A DNA stretch of 64,000 bases, from the NCBI RefSeq assembly GCF_030269925.1, contig NC_085112.1:3473501-3537500 (forward strand), read 5' to 3'. Origin of the DNA: Bombyx mori. Its lineage: Eukaryota; Arthropoda; Insecta; Lepidoptera; Bombycidae. The position numbers and the translations under genes were made by a program. Shown one piece after another: positions 10,609 through 22,613 of this stretch (position 1 is its first letter; each line of letters starts with the position of its first letter). The notes under the pieces were generated by a model. The model made no database searches and was not told the origin of the DNA. It saw nothing but the letters and a program-made list of their open reading frames with translations.

Positions 10609-10802
10609 TTAGTCGTGACTATGCTCATTTTTCGTATAGACTACAAAATTGTCTATCGTACACAAAGCTGCTTTGCAGGCTTTACTGTCATGCAGAGTGC
10701 ATATCCAACGGATCTTTGGACCGTGCGTCTTTTTCTTGGTAAACTTATGTCCTTTGTAAATCAAATTCTGAAATCCGCGCTTCGACGTTGTGAAGACAAG
10801 AC
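10609..10802 (-). CDS. mod(mdg4): Alternative terminal exon FL7 (FLYWCH)
   Basis: 194 nt after acceptor 'ctattttacttttag', phase bases GT. LVFTTSKRGFQNLIYKGHKF then RWIC-x7-C-x17-HSH, one aspartate and TAA. One codon longer than the 191-nt class, same phase. The His pair is H-S-H in place of H-N-H, which still fits the ligand pattern. Confidence 0.9.
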
Positions 10803-10846
10803 CTAAAAGTAAAATAGACACGAATTTATTTGGTAATTAGCTGACC

Positions 10847-11130
10847 CGGCAGACTTAGTAGTGTCTCAATCGATAATTAAAAGACCTAAACTTTTATATA
10901 AAATAAACTTAAAACAAACAAAAAAATCGGTCCGACGGGGGACACATTAAAAACAAAATTATTATTTTTATTTAATTCCGAGAATTTTCATATTTATCTA
11001 CCTTTGAAACCTTCTCTGGACTTCCACAAATAATTCAAGACCAAAATTAGCCAAATCGGTACAGCCGTTCTCGAGTTTTAGCAAGACTAACGAACAGCAA
11101 TTCATTTTTATATAATATATAGATTATACA
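10847..11130 (+). mobile_element. RTE/SINE-like dispersed repeat
   Basis: Starts 'agctgacccggcagactt' and ends near 'aattcatttttatataatat'. A second copy lies at 32764-33005 with the same blocks 'cagccgttctcgagttttag' and 'gactaacgaac'. Such ends are common to RTE-derived repeats in moths; I infer the class from this resemblance. Non-coding. Confidence 0.6.
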
Positions 11131-11256
11131 TAACGAATTCAGTATATTCAATGATGATGACCACTGCCCACGGCATCCTATCACTAAAATTTTCCATATT
11201 CCCGCAAGAAGAACAAACCTCCTTAAATATTCCTCTTTAATAAAGATTTGTGGTGA

Positions 11257-11460
11257 TTTTTTTTTATTGGCCGTGTAGGCAGGCGAGCATACGGCCCACC
11301 TGATAGTAAGTGGTTACCGTCGATCATAGACTTCAGCAATGCCAGGGGCAGAGCCAAGCCGCTGCCTACCGTTAAGTACTCTCCACAAGCCTCGTTTGAA
11401 GATATGTCATAGCGCTCGGGAAACCTCGTGGAGGGAAGCTCATTCCAAAGCCGGATGGTA
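11257..11460 (-). mobile_element. LINE (family A) 3' fragment
   Basis: Reverse-strand copy of the 3' end seen at 780-950, beginning with a T-run. It has small deletions in the coding end, so it is older than the copy at 9163. Confidence 0.8.
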
Positions 11461-12934
11461 TAACCAAATATGTGCATTAATTTACGGCATCGACATTTTT
11501 TACGACATGTGTCCTGGTCTCAAAAACATACCAGTATCCAAGTTTCTTTGTTTTTAATTGATGAGAGAATGTTAAATAGTTAACTATTGTTTTCATGTTC
11601 TTTTCAACTTTTTATTTTTCTTATGTTAACATTTAAATTTAACCTATTTTTCGTTGCTGTAACATGTCATAGTGTGTTATAAGAGATTGCTGTACATGCC
11701 TGTACATGGCTTACAAACCAGTACTTAATTTTATACTTGTTAATTTTAAGCTTGAATGTTTTGTGTATTGCTGTTAGTGTGTTTAAACAAATAAATTATA
11801 TCTTCGCCTGTACTACACATGAAAATTATCATATTATTATCGACCAGAAGTGAGGTAGTTAACAAAAAGAAATAAATAACACAGAACTGGCCTAATTATA
11901 TTTCACTGAATTAACAAAACGTCTGACAAAATTATTTCAATTTACTATTAACGAAAACTGTTAAAATTACACAAGAACCAAACATGTTTCAACAAGAACC
12001 GCACACACGAACGCCACGCACAAAAAGAGGCAAAGGCGCAGCAAGGGATCGCTTTTATAGTTTTAGCGCTGGCTCTCGGTCGGGGGTTGCCTGGACTCTG
12101 TAACAATATATAATAGTCATTCGTATTATTTGAACCGAAATGTGACCGCTCCACGGCAGAAATAGGCCATTATAGGCCATATAATACTGTGAAATAGGCC
12201 ATATAATACTATATAAATTTACAAGTCAATTTCATGACATCTTGTATCTATTACTCATTGGATCTATTAATCTGGCATATAATTGAAAATAAAAATTAAA
12301 TAATCACAGAATCACATACTTACTTATTGTATTTAAATTCATACTGAGAAATTAAGTACAGTCACATTTTTAGCTATCAGAACATTACTCAGGACACTTG
12401 TAGGTCTTAAAGTACAAAAGATTCGCTTACAATCAACACCTATTAGCCAAAAAGTTCAATATTAAAATGAATCAAAGCGTGTAATGTTTCATACACTGGC
12501 TAACGATTTTTAGAGTTGTATGGAAGAAACTCCGTAATATGTATTTTTTGTGCTTAGTTGGTTTTACCAGATCACGGATTATCTGGTGTTAAGTGGTTAT
12601 TGGAGCTTATAGACATCAACAAACAAACCTCGGGACCAGAGTTCTAAGACTCATAGTATAACCGCTGCCGCACCCTTCAAACCAAAACCCATTACTGCTC
12701 TACGGCAGAATAGGCAGAGTGGTAGTACCGTTAGTAGTAAAAGATCTCAGAAGCACTGCAAAGAAGTTCAACTTTGCTTCTAAAATACCTCATACGCACT
12801 GGCTGAAAGTAAAATATAGGAACAGTCGACATTTATTGAGTACATTACCGCCCGCAAGATTATATTACATGAAATATACCCTGAAAATATAGTCTTATCG
12901 ATTCCACGTTTAGCAATAACAATACTAACTATCT
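11461..12934. other. Spacer with one decayed Bm1-like SINE
   Basis: No exon or ORF with support. Around 12575-12735 the sequence matches the minus orientation of Bm1 (short versions of 'tggtgttaagtggttattgg' and 'cccttcaaacc'), heavily diverged. The rest is AT-rich. Confidence 0.5.
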
Positions 12935-13084
12935 ACTAACCTCGATCTATTATCGCGGACAGGATAATTGTTATTTAAAAGATATAGCTTTAAGAATGAT
13001 AAGTAGTTTTTAATGCCTTTAATATAATTTTCGAAATTATAGAATATCAACGAAATAGTAAAATTAAATAGATCCAATCCAAAG

Positions 13085-13181
13085 TCTTCGTGATTTTCTG
13101 TCATGTTCTTTTTTTCGACATACCAACGATTCCTTCCTGATCTTTTCCCTCTAGTACCAACAAAATAAATCCATGATGTGA
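13085..13181 (-). pseudogene. Degenerate FLYWCH exon with internal deletion
   Basis: After an acceptor-like 'caaaaacag' the phase-matching frame reads TSWIYFVGTRGKR, the usual exon start (xxF-V-x-T-x-RGK). It then jumps to NRWYV, losing about ten codons that normally hold the L and F/Y positions, and lacks the two cysteines and the H-x-H. The frame stays open to about 12925 without resembling anything. I read it as a decayed exon between FL7 and FL8. Confidence 0.4.
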
Positions 13182-13747
13182 CTGTTTTTGAGTATTATAT
13201 TCAATACGTTTAGGCGTTCTACTTTAAGCGTTGGACATGATATACTACATATAGAAACTTCATTCTGTCAGTTGTTTCCTTACTTTGTTATCTTTAAGCT
13301 TCATGTTAAGAGATTTCTTTCCATTGAACATTGTCATATTTGGATTTTTCTTTTAACTATAATCTTATACAAAAGTTTAGCCACCATCATTGATTTAATG
13401 CTCGTTGCCTATTGCGTGTCGCTTGGGGAATAAGAAGTGAGTCTCATATACATGTTAGGCGATTGTAAAGTTTTGGTCTTCCTAACATGCGCGGAAATGT
13501 TTTAAAATCTTAATATTGTGCTGGGTCGACAGATTGCCCTTTGTATTTCTCGCTTCTTTGTCCGTATCTATTACCTCAACCTTCCAAGGACAAGAGACCG
13601 AAAAATAGTGTCATTTCTTTTATGTGTAGTAATGTGGACTTTTAATTTTGAGCCTACAAATTGGCAAGAAGACTAGGCCTTTGGTTCACAGCCTATTGTA
13701 TTTTTCTTTTATGTCTCTTGTTACAAGTGTGAATGCATTAAAAAATC

Positions 13748-13753
13748 TTTATT
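13748..13753 (-). promoter_or_regulatory. AATAAA polyadenylation hexamer for FL8
   Basis: Minus-strand AATAAA about 36 nt after the FL8 stop codon, a usual distance for a terminal exon with a short 3' UTR. Confidence 0.5.
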
Positions 13754-13788
13754 ATCGTGTGTTATTTTCGTTATTATTTCCTATAATG

Positions 13789-13979
13789 TTAATGGTTGTG
13801 TTCTACATAATTTAAATTAATTATCTCTTCATCAATAGTATAAATAAATGCACGACACCCTCTATGTCTCTCTGTACAGCGCCAGCGAGTTTTCAAACCA
13901 AACTGTCGGTGTACTGTAAATTTGAATCCCTTATGGACAATCATCGGATGGCCTCGTATTGTTCTTGTAAACTCCCAAT
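13789..13979 (-). CDS. mod(mdg4): Alternative terminal exon FL8 (FLYWCH)
   Basis: 191 nt after acceptor 'ttattttatag', phase bases AT. WEFTRTIRGHPMIVHKGFKF then RWRC-x6-C-x18-HNH and TAA. One residue fewer between the cysteines is balanced by one more before the histidines. An open frame continues upstream through the acceptor to 14067, but it is intronic by comparison with the other exons. Closest relative is FL9 (shared FT-x-T-x-RGHPMIVH). Confidence 0.9.
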
Positions 13980-14174
13980 CTATAAAATAAACAAAGACAA
14001 GGAAACTTAAAACAACAAGTATGATTATAGTGGATTTTTTTATGCCTGAAAAAGTCATCAGAGACATTGAGTTGATGTCAAATTGATTACCTGAATTTAA
14101 ATAAAAATTATTTTTAAAAAACCATTAAGAATTTTAATATGATATTTATTTACTAATTAACCACTACTTTTTAA

Positions 14175-14427
14175 TGGTGGTAGGTCCTGTTGTGAGTCCG
14201 CATGGGTAGGTACCACCACCCAGCCCCCACTCACCAACCACTATTTTTGCCGTGAAGCAGTAATGCGTTTGAACGGTGGGGCAGCCGTTGTAGCTATACT
14301 GAGATCTTAGAACTTATATCTCAAGGTGGGTGGCGGCATTTACGTTGTAGATGTCTATGGGCTACAATAACCACTTAACACCAGTGGGGCTGTGAGCTCG
14401 TCCAAGTAACTAAGCAAAAAAAAAATT
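14175..14427 (+). mobile_element. Bm1-type SINE, sense orientation
   Basis: 3' two thirds of the SINE that recurs across the window, reading 'ggtggtaggtcctgttgtga' through 'ctgtgagctcgtcca' and ending in an A-run. Diverged by several percent from the copies at 42235 and 43657. Confidence 0.75.
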
Positions 14428-15104
14428 GATCCAGCGAAACACCAAACCAAACTCCAACTTATAAAAAAAACATAATTTATATTACCCCTAAGAACTAAAA
14501 GTAGAAGAAATAAAGAAGACATGTAATTATGATAAGTCAACAAACAGTCAAAAAAATATTATAAAAATTTTTTTTAAGGTTTTTATCTAACGTTTTTTTT
14601 TTTGACTTTATTATTTCCGACGTTTTTGGTGTTACTGACAGCCAAGGTGTAATCGTCGACATTTCAAATACAGATCATGTTAATTGTCGTGCAATTTCTT
14701 CACTTAATAATCTTTTGGAATATCACTTGATATTCCAAAAGAAATAATTATTAAAAAAAGATTATAGATAAGTATCTATATTCAATCTTCAAGAAATATT
14801 TTAACACTTATAAACGATAAAAACAAATTCTCCAAGAATATCTTCAATTATTTTGTTGCGGTCTTGGTTATCTCGTTTATTACGTAAATTAGCATCGATA
14901 AACACTTATCACTAGGTGACACTTCAGCTCGTCCACCAGTCTCACGTTAAACTTAGAACTTAAGAAGGTATTTTGCAACAGTCAAATGAATAGTCAGACA
15001 TGTAGATATACTTATTTTATTCTTAATTTACGGTACCATACATACACTAACAGTATACAGCTTTAAAAGTACTTCAAAGACACAGTGTCTATACTATAGT
15101 GTCA

Positions 15105-15470
15105 CGTCCTTACGGATCCATCAGATCCAATAACTCATGCATTAGATACCTTCAGCTCTAACACTAGGAGCAGGCTGAGGAGCCCCGGTAACCGTACTCG
15201 TCGAACTCGACAAAGAGGTCGACGTGCAACCTAACCCATGCATCAGCCCGCTGAGTTTCTCGCCGGATCTTCTCAGTGGGTCGCGATTCCGATCCGGTAG
15301 TAGATTCATTCGCGAAGCAATTGCTCTTGAGTTGTTATGTCTCCTTCGGAGGTGCTCGGGCAGTTGTTAGCAGATCCCACCCCTCCTGGCTGAGCCTTTG
15401 CTCGGCCACCTGTCCTGGTGAAGCTGGAAAGGCCTCCGGGCCACCAGTAATCTTTCAATCATAAAAAAAA
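15105..15470 (+). mobile_element. Jockey-like LINE 3' end, 5'-truncated
   Basis: Starts inside the last ~40 codons of ORF2 (the 'acggatccatcagatccaat' block also seen at 28639) and runs through the 3' UTR to 'ctttcaatcataaaaaaaa'. It matches the copy at 27854-29008 better than the one at 53266. The coding remnant has stops. Confidence 0.8.
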
Positions 15471-16365
15471 ACTACAGCGTCAGTAGGTATATGGCCTCAT
15501 AGCCAATTAATAATATACATCTGTTAGTCAGTACAAATCATTTATTTACAAAAATATTAAGTCATACGAGAAAGACTCGTCTATTTGGGACGCTTAATTC
15601 TTATATTATGTTTTTAAATATCGAGTTTATTTTTTGTTCAATTAAATAATATCTCAGTCATTCTTGAATTTCACTGATGGGCTATTAGTTTTTAAACAAA
15701 AACTGTTAATGTGTGTGAAAATTTTTAGATATAAGAATTTCAGATCCCACAGTGAATAAGACGGCTCGACAACCGCGATTGTGATGAGAGGAACAAACCC
15801 ACCTAGTTTTCAACCCCTTCTTCGACTGTACTATGTATTTGTAACCAGAGTAGATAAGGTTTCGTGTACCGCGGCTGGTTTCAAGGAAGATGGGCTCTGA
15901 AAGAAAACGCAGTACTTATTTCAATGAACATCAACATGCTTACGACTTTTTTTGGGTAGCCATAATAAGCGCTATCACTAGTAATCGCTAGAAATCTAAG
16001 ACTATTAACTGATTTATCATAAAGTGAATGCCACTATCTACTTTGACGTATGAGTTTGAAATCTCAAATGTGTTGTTTAATGGCCATCCCATTAGAAATC
16101 AAATCGGAACGCAGTAATACTTAGCTGCAGAAATAGGTAAAATGGTGGTACTTACCCCGCCGTTTTGGCTTGCAGGCAAGTCCATCAGGTGATTAGCTAT
16201 CCTCTCATCCAAAAAAAAAAACAATTGTCTAGAATGACTCTTAATCATGCTCTCAAATTTAGGGCAAATCGTCAACTTTACCTGGGTGTTCTGAAATTGA
16301 CTTGTAACGGTTTTCGTATTACACATAAAAATATTTTGACTACAATATAAGCCTGGTTCTCTTTA
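15471..16365. other. Spacer, no recognised gene
   Basis: Nothing convincing; a short Bm1-like remnant near 16120-16215 is the only recognisable piece. Confidence 0.4.
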
Positions 16366-16369
16366 TTTG

Positions 16370-16850
16370 ACACCGTATAGAAGATGATGCCGTTTGGATT
16401 GTCAATAATCCTGGTCACGGATCATCCGAAGCTTTGGGTCCACCAAGGAAGTACTTAAACTTAGAAGAACGTGGATACCGTGCGTATGTTGCATTGTGAA
16501 TGATCTGAGGGATTTGTGGAGATAATTCTGTCATCTCGATTTTACCATCGCACAATCCACCCCTGTGCAGAGTTTACTTCTAGTACTTGGAACACATAAA
16601 CCCATCCAAAATGCGATTAGTAGATCAGGTTTGGGCCAAGTTCCATCTAGTCCTTCCCTTTGTGTTGTTTTCTGAGAGCTATGATATTTTCGTTTTCGAA
16701 CATGGTCTGAGAGCTGTCCTGTGTTGTAGGCACTTAGGTGTCCCTCTGGCAATACTGATGTCTACGAGCAACGGTGAACACTCACAATTTAGTGGGCCTT
16801 ATACTAATTTCCGCACAGCAGCAATGAAACAAAACAAAATCTTTATCAAA
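16370..16850 (+). mobile_element. Decayed LINE (family A) copy
   Basis: Broken frames match the RT end of the element at 1-975: WIVNNPG, then later SESYDIFVFEHGL (compare PERYDMSFFKRGL) and a noncoding end ending in an A-rich stretch. Many stops and shifts, so an old insertion. Confidence 0.65.
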
Positions 16851-17241
16851 AAGTGGAAGGATTTTGTATACGTGACAATTACTTGTGTGATGTTTTTAAT
16901 TTTTTAGTCATTAATTCTACGTGTATTAGTCATGTACACAAAACTAATTAACAGGAAATTAATAACATTTTTTATTTGTTTAGATTATTAATCGCATTAA
17001 ATGCAAAGCCCGCTCTGTCATCTTCATACAGGAAAAAAAGAACTGATCTAAGCATCGATTGCATAAACTGAAAATAATAGTGGGATCAGACAATCCCCAG
17101 AAAATCAATCAATTCACTTCGGAGTGCAAGTCTCTTCGTGTGGTCATTGTGAAGTATGCTCATCAGAGCACCATTGGCTAATCGTAATACCATTGTCAAG
17201 TCTCAATCATTGCTATCGGGGTCTACTAGCGAGTTGTAGAC

Positions 17242-17450
17242 TCAATTATCGATAATGAATGTCGGATGATTATGTTCTACATTATATTTCACTATTTTCC
17301 CTTCAATAGTATAAATGATTGCACGACATTTTCTGATTCGCTCTGTACAGTACCAACGGATTTTAGCACCACGTTCTCTGTGGACTGTGAATTTACAGCC
17401 ATTGTGAACAATCATGGGATGGCCTCGTGACGTTTTAGTGAATATCCAAT
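17242..17450 (-). CDS. mod(mdg4): Alternative terminal exon FL9 (FLYWCH)
   Basis: 209 nt after acceptor 'gttttgttacag', phase bases AT. WIFTKTSRGHPMIVHNGCKF then RWYC-x6-C-x17-HNH, followed by a short tail (PTFIIDN) and TGA. A cysteine (GCKF) stands where most copies have tyrosine or phenylalanine. There is no usable ATG in frame, so splicing is needed to express it. Closest to FL8. Confidence 0.9.
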
Positions 17451-17599
17451 CTGTAACAAAACATTTAAAGCCTAAATAAAAGCAGTAAGATGTAAATAGA
17501 ATTTTTTCCTAGATTCAGTTTATTATTGGAAAATACTTTCGATTTTTTATGGGACAGTATCAAATTTATTTGTAAATTAAGCATGCAACATGTAAAATA

Positions 17600-17905
17600 T
17601 AATAATGGAGTGGAGAGATAGACCGGTTATCGTGGTATGGACATGTATGGATGGTATGGATGCGTAGAGAGAAGATGCATGTAACTAGAAGATGTATGGA
17701 AATGGTAGTGCAAGGTAGAGGAGGAAGAGGTCGACCGAAGAAGACATGGATGGAGTGTATGAATTACGACGTGAGAAAGAGAGGAGTGAGTGTTGTGGTG
17801 AGGGTTGATAGAAGAGAATGGATTAGGAAAATTCGCTGTGCCCACCCCACCCAGTCGGATAGGGTGGAGACAAAGAGGAGTGGAGAGATACGGAAAAGTG
17901 GGTGT
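17600..17905 (+). mobile_element. RTE/craft-like LINE C-terminal fragment
   Basis: A frame at 17651-17923 contains GRGGRGRPKKTWMECM and DRREWIRKIRCAHPTQSD, the typical end of RTE-related RT proteins in insects. No catalytic RT motif is present. The fragment is 5'-truncated and diverged. Confidence 0.65.
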
Positions 17906-18299
17906 GGAGCAGAATTATGTTGAAATCTAATTGGCACGTTCGCACTTTAACTAACACCTTGGCTGCGGCAAGTAAACTCATAAACCTTTATCTGGAGCGG
18001 CGGCAGGTTGAAATGCGCTCCTAACGATATCTCCGCCAGTGCGTGGCAGGAATTTCTGGGTCCACCAGCACAAGAGTAGATTGAATTGCTATAACTTAGC
18101 GAAATTATGTTGTATGCAATTTTTTTTGTACTGTTAGAATAAAATTAGAACCCAGCTTCCTTAAGTCCGATTCGCCCCGGGATTTACCAAATAGGAAATG
18201 AGAAATAAATCTGCAGGCCGATAACGACCTGAACCGCACTAGAAAATACTTTTAGTAGTGATGAGACAGACAAAAAATTAGAGGATATCGAAAATAAAA

Positions 18300-18395
18300 T
18301 AGAATCATCGCAAAAGAAATGAATTTAAATATGGCTCTTAAACATGTTATGCAAAGGTTTTCGTTACATTTCCAGCAATATTTTTTTTTTGCACT
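18300..18395 (-). pseudogene. Decayed cysteine-rich (piggyBac-CRD-like) exon
   Basis: Minus-strand KKKYCWKCNENLCITC matches the second half of CR2 (KKYCRKCKQNLCVKC) in order and spacing, and the nucleotide match extends past the expected stop. The upstream half (first C-x2-C pair and splice site) is missing: a Jockey ORF2 fragment abuts it directly. An indel after the last cysteine removes the final histidine frame. I infer a third member of the CR exon type, destroyed. Confidence 0.6.
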
Positions 18396-19100
18396 TGTTT
18401 GTTGTATGCACGAAAGTTTGGCGCGGAGACTAAACTGCTTGTCTATTAATATTTTGTTCGTTTCGGTAACGAAGTCCCAGAGACGTTTCCGAAGGAGTAG
18501 TTCGTAAATTTTTCCTATCGCTGGGAGGAGACTAATCGGACGGTAACTAGCGGTTTCGTTTTTCGGTTTGCCCGGCTTATGTATACCGATAACGTCCGCT
18601 TCTTTCCACATCGCGGGAAAGATGCAGTGCGTCATAGCGGCATTTAAAATGGTAGCCAATATTGCTATCAGTTGGACTGGTAAGATTTTTAGGACGCGGT
18701 TGCGGATACCATCGGAGCCGGAGGCCTTCTTAGGTTGAAGGTTGTGGATCGCTTCTTTAACATCGTCAGTGGTAATGGCGGGTAACGCGTCCGAGGGCGG
18801 CAGGGAAGCTCTGCGTTCGACCTCCCTGTCGACTAACTCGGTGTGTTCTGGGTCCGCGTATTGAGTGCTGGTGGTGCACTGCTGTTGCAGTGCATCGGCC
18901 AGCAGCGCAGCCTTGTCATCGTCATCGTAAGCCGGTGGGAGGCATAGTAACGGTAGTTTCGGATTTGAGAGTCCTAGCTAGTCGCCAGTATGCTTGGTGA
19001 GAGGGCACGAGTTCTCTTAAATGACTATCCCATTTCTCATCGCTTAGGTGGGATTTGACTTCCCGCTGTAGACAACGCATCCGAATCCGGTTTGATTCCG
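18396..19100 (-). pseudogene. Jockey-like ORF2 fragment
   Basis: Minus-strand match to codons about 325-570 of the ORF2 at 53587, including GIHKPGKP, SYRPISLLPAIGKIYE and RKRLWDFVTETNKI. It has frameshifts and internal deletions. Both the 5' end and, unusually, the 3' end (catalytic box and UTR) are missing, so it is a deletion remnant rather than a simple 5'-truncated insertion. Confidence 0.75.
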
Positions 19101-19559
19101 TGCCCGGTCGGTGGCGCTGCAGTTAATATATCAATTACCTTCTAAACGGCGGCTAGGTTAAGAACACTAGCCGGTAAGGTATGCATAAATATTCTAAGCC
19201 ACAAAACCTTTTTTTATCAACAGCGGACGTTTTCGAAAAATCATCTGAAGTTTCAAGAATTAACTCAAGGTATGTAAATAAAAATAAATATGTATTTTTT
19301 ACTCTATACTTTATTTAGTTCTCTAGAACGCAGTAGCAAGTTAGGTACTACTTAGGTACTAAGCACTAATATTATTATTAAAGTTAGATAGTAAAAATAT
19401 TAATTATGAGAAAGCTAGGGTATTGATATGGAATGAGATAATTAAGGTATGGTAGGAATAGTTTGAAACAGTGAAATTATTTTGTGAATTCATTTACATA
19501 CAAAACAATATCTTTTTAAAATCGATCTGATTATGCAAAACAGCATTAACATAAATAAT

Positions 19560-19810
19560 TCCCTAACACTATCTATCTTCTATCTTTAAACCCACAGACG
19601 TCCACTGCTGGACATAGACCTCCTCCAAGCCTCGCCATAACGAGCGACGAGCGGTCCTGCGCTGCTTGCATGCAGCGGATCCCCGCGAACCTTAATAGGT
19701 CGTCGATCCAGCTTGTAGGGGGAGGATTACCCAAGTTACCTACGTCTTCCAGTACATGGTCGCTACTATAGAACGTTTCAGCCTCAGCGACCATCGGTTC
19801 TACAATATCA
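19560..19810 (-). mobile_element. RTE-like LINE C-terminal fragment
   Basis: Minus-strand PTSWIDDLLRFAGIRCMQAAQ with DRSS and a frameshifted GLCPAVDV end match the last residues of RTE-type RTs (normally ...WTDDL...MQ.AQDR...QQWTS). About 70 codons only. Confidence 0.6.
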
Positions 19811-20171
19811 ATTTTTCTTAGATCAAATCTATCGCTGTCTATTTGTTTCTACCAAATGGAAATAATAAAAATTTTAGTGCCAAATATACACTAGTTGAGT
19901 ACCAATTCTGAAAAACGTTTTCGTCAATTCGCCTAATTATATAAAGGTATAGCGAGAATCCATGAAATACTATAATAAAAGGCTAATGTAATGAATAGTA
20001 AGAATATAAATGTTGGCCCGTATTGTTGCCACAAAAATACTTCACTAGATTAATGCAAAGCCAAAACCCTATCCAATAAAGAGCTCATATAGATTTGATA
20101 TAGTAATGATTAAATCCTGCTCCCTAGAGCGGGATTTTTACAACGCTTATGACGTGTTACTCGATGAAACA

Positions 20172-20383
20172 TCAATCACGGTCATATCTCGGAGGATGGT
20201 TGTGAACATTGTTGATCTTGCAGACGATCGATTCGATCGTGAACACTGAAGCACGACAACCTCTGCTGGCGTGGGACGAGCACTGCCATCGAAACTTCAT
20301 TCCACTTCGTCGATGAAGGCAGAACCTATATCCCCGTACTCTGATACATATGCTTCCAGTATTTGTTGTTACGAATGTTAATC
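20172..20383 (-). CDS. mod(mdg4): Alternative terminal exon FL10 (FLYWCH)
   Basis: 212 nt after acceptor 'aataaactccacag', phase bases GA. LTFVTTNTGSICIRVRGYRF then FRWQC-x7-C-x17-HNH with a tail PPRYDRD before TGA. The usual RG motif is TG here. Zinc ligands are intact; an additional cysteine sits in the last loop (IVCKINN). Confidence 0.9.
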
Positions 20384-21339
20384 CTGTGGAGTTTATTGGA
20401 CGTTAGTAATGTATTTTAGGATTACAGGAAATTAGTTTCTTTTATTTGTAATGACTACTACATTATGCTTACTAAATAAGTTGAGTTGTACTTTAATTTA
20501 GTTTGTAAATAATTATGATTGCTCGAATAAAACATTCATTTATTTCAGTTGAAGAAATTTATTACCAAGAACATTAAGTTACAAAAAATAACTAAATTAC
20601 CATTGAATAAAAAACTATTTATTAATAGAATGCCATTGTCGAACCACCAGTCAATCAGAGACCCACGATACATCCTCACGGCGACATGGCGTCGAGAATA
20701 GCCGCTTTTTGTACCAAGCGCTTAAACCAGGAATTTAATGTAGTTCTGGATGATTCGCATTAGATATAGCTGGTATGATGTAAATGAGCGGTTATGTAGT
20801 AACTAACATAAGAGGCGCAAGATTCGAATGGAGAGATCTCATTGTGGAGCCTAAGACCGAAAGCTATTACACCTTGAATGTGACAGCCTACCTTCAGAAT
20901 GAGATCATAATGATCAAACAACAATCACTTCTTTTCTCTATTTACTTAATAAAATAACTGGAATCTATAAAATCAGTACAATTCTACTCAGCTGCCAACT
21001 GTGGCTGTTTGTAAAATTCGATATTATAATATCGAATAATCGATTTGGCTGATTCGCAATTGTCAGGACAAGGTTTGAATCAACTATAGTTTCGTGAAAA
21101 GTCTATTTGTCAGTGTTTTTCATAAAATTAACAACATATAGGAAGTGACCTGATTTCATAAGGAAAACGCAAATTTTACTTCAATCGGGTACAAGCAAAT
21201 TAATATGGCGTACGTTGCTTTTGGAGCGAAAGCCATCATGTAACATAAGATATTTAATAAATGCCTGAATCTCGCTGACAATATTTTCAAGATAAGCTTG
21301 CATATATACAAGTTCCGAACAACAACATTTGGCATAGAC
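20384..21339. other. Spacer, no recognised gene
   Basis: AT-rich intron sequence. No element with clear ends and no exon-like acceptor plus finger. Confidence 0.4.
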
Positions 21340-21530
21340 ACAGCCAACTGAGTTTCTCGCCGGATCTTCTCAGTTGATCGCATTTCCGATCCGGTGCTAG
21401 ATTCTGCGAAGCACTGCTCTTGCTAGGGTCAGTGTTAGCAACACTACCGGTTTGAGCCCCGTGAGCCCACCTACATGTTAGGGTGAAGCTGAAATAGCCT
21501 CTCAAGGCTATCAGTATAGGTAGGAAGAAA
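21340..21530 (+). mobile_element. Jockey-like LINE 3' UTR fragment
   Basis: Sense copy of the 3' UTR after ORF2 at 53587 ('actgagtttctcgccggatc'-like start to 'tatcagtataggtagg' and an A-run). Confidence 0.8.
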
Positions 21531-21952
21531 AAAAAAACATTTGGACCGTCGGTCTACCGAGCAATATCACCCGCTCGGTGAAAGATGTTCCTTTCGTCTT
21601 ATATCTATCGGGGTGTTTTAGATATACTTTTAGGGCTGTACGCAATGTAACACATTTAAAATCAGCTGAATGGCGAGGTCATTAGTCTCATGACAATGTG
21701 ACATGAGGAGTGAATGTTCGCTCAACGCCTTTCTTTTAGATTGCTAGGTCACGAAATATAAACCTCCTAAAACTGGTACTTAGCACAGCTTAACAAATAA
21801 TCGCTTACTCTTTATATTCGTTATATTCTTTAGTATTATTTACGGGTTTGACTTCCAAAATGGTAATGTTACTTGTTTGACACTTAAACAAGAAACACTT
21901 AAGCCACTTTTTTACTTAAACTAAACATATTTTATTTCATAATTTGGATATT

Positions 21953-22012
21953 AGTGTGTGTATGTGAAAGCGTGTGTGTATGCGGGTGAGTGTGTGAATG
22001 TGTGTGTGTGGT
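21953..22012. repeat. (TG)n-rich microsatellite
   Basis: Imperfect TG/TGTA repeat of about 60 bp, interrupted by AAAGC and GGGTGAG. Confidence 0.7.
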
Positions 22013-22344
22013 CACCACTCCACAGGTCCACAGGAGTAGCGGATATGGAAGCGCATGTATAATAATTAATACCTAAAAGTAAAAATAACTATAAAATCTT
22101 TGATTTCCGTAAAATTTAATTTAATTTTCGCGTCAGACTATTTTGCTCGTATTGACTAAATGGTTATTATAAACTGATAGCAGTTGCGATAATCTGACAG
22201 CATCCCGTAATTCGTGGCGCATTCATATCTCCTTTTTAATTCATCATGCATATGTCTGGAAGAGATCTTTTTTTAAACTTTTACATATTTCTAAAATTAA
22301 TTTAGAGTTCCATGAATTATCATACAATCAAATCGATCATTCAT

Positions 22345-22613
22345 CTAAAATGTAGCACTATGTTCAGAATGCTTATTTAGCATGTTTGTTTTAAGTAGAA
22401 ATTCTTGTTTTATAGACGAAGGTAAATGGCTATGTAAGTTTTTACACTTCACTATTATATCGTCGCCATACGTGTGTAGTACAGCTTTGCAGCCTCTGTT
22501 CATGTGAGTGGCGCAATTCCATCGTGTCTTCAGACCCCATTTGTAGTGCTTACTAAACCTGTACCCGCCTATTGTTAAAATCTTCCTGCCTCTAGCCGAC
22601 AAACTCACTTGGA
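22345..22613 (-). CDS. mod(mdg4): Alternative terminal exon FL11 (FLYWCH, long tail)
   Basis: 269 nt after acceptor 'ctatttcattccag', phase bases TC. QVSLSARGRKILTIGGYRF then RWNC-x7-C-x18-HSH and a 26-residue tail rich in Lys, Ser and His (ends EHSATF) before TAG. The tail is among the longest in the array and may extend the binding surface. All zinc ligands are present. Confidence 0.9.
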
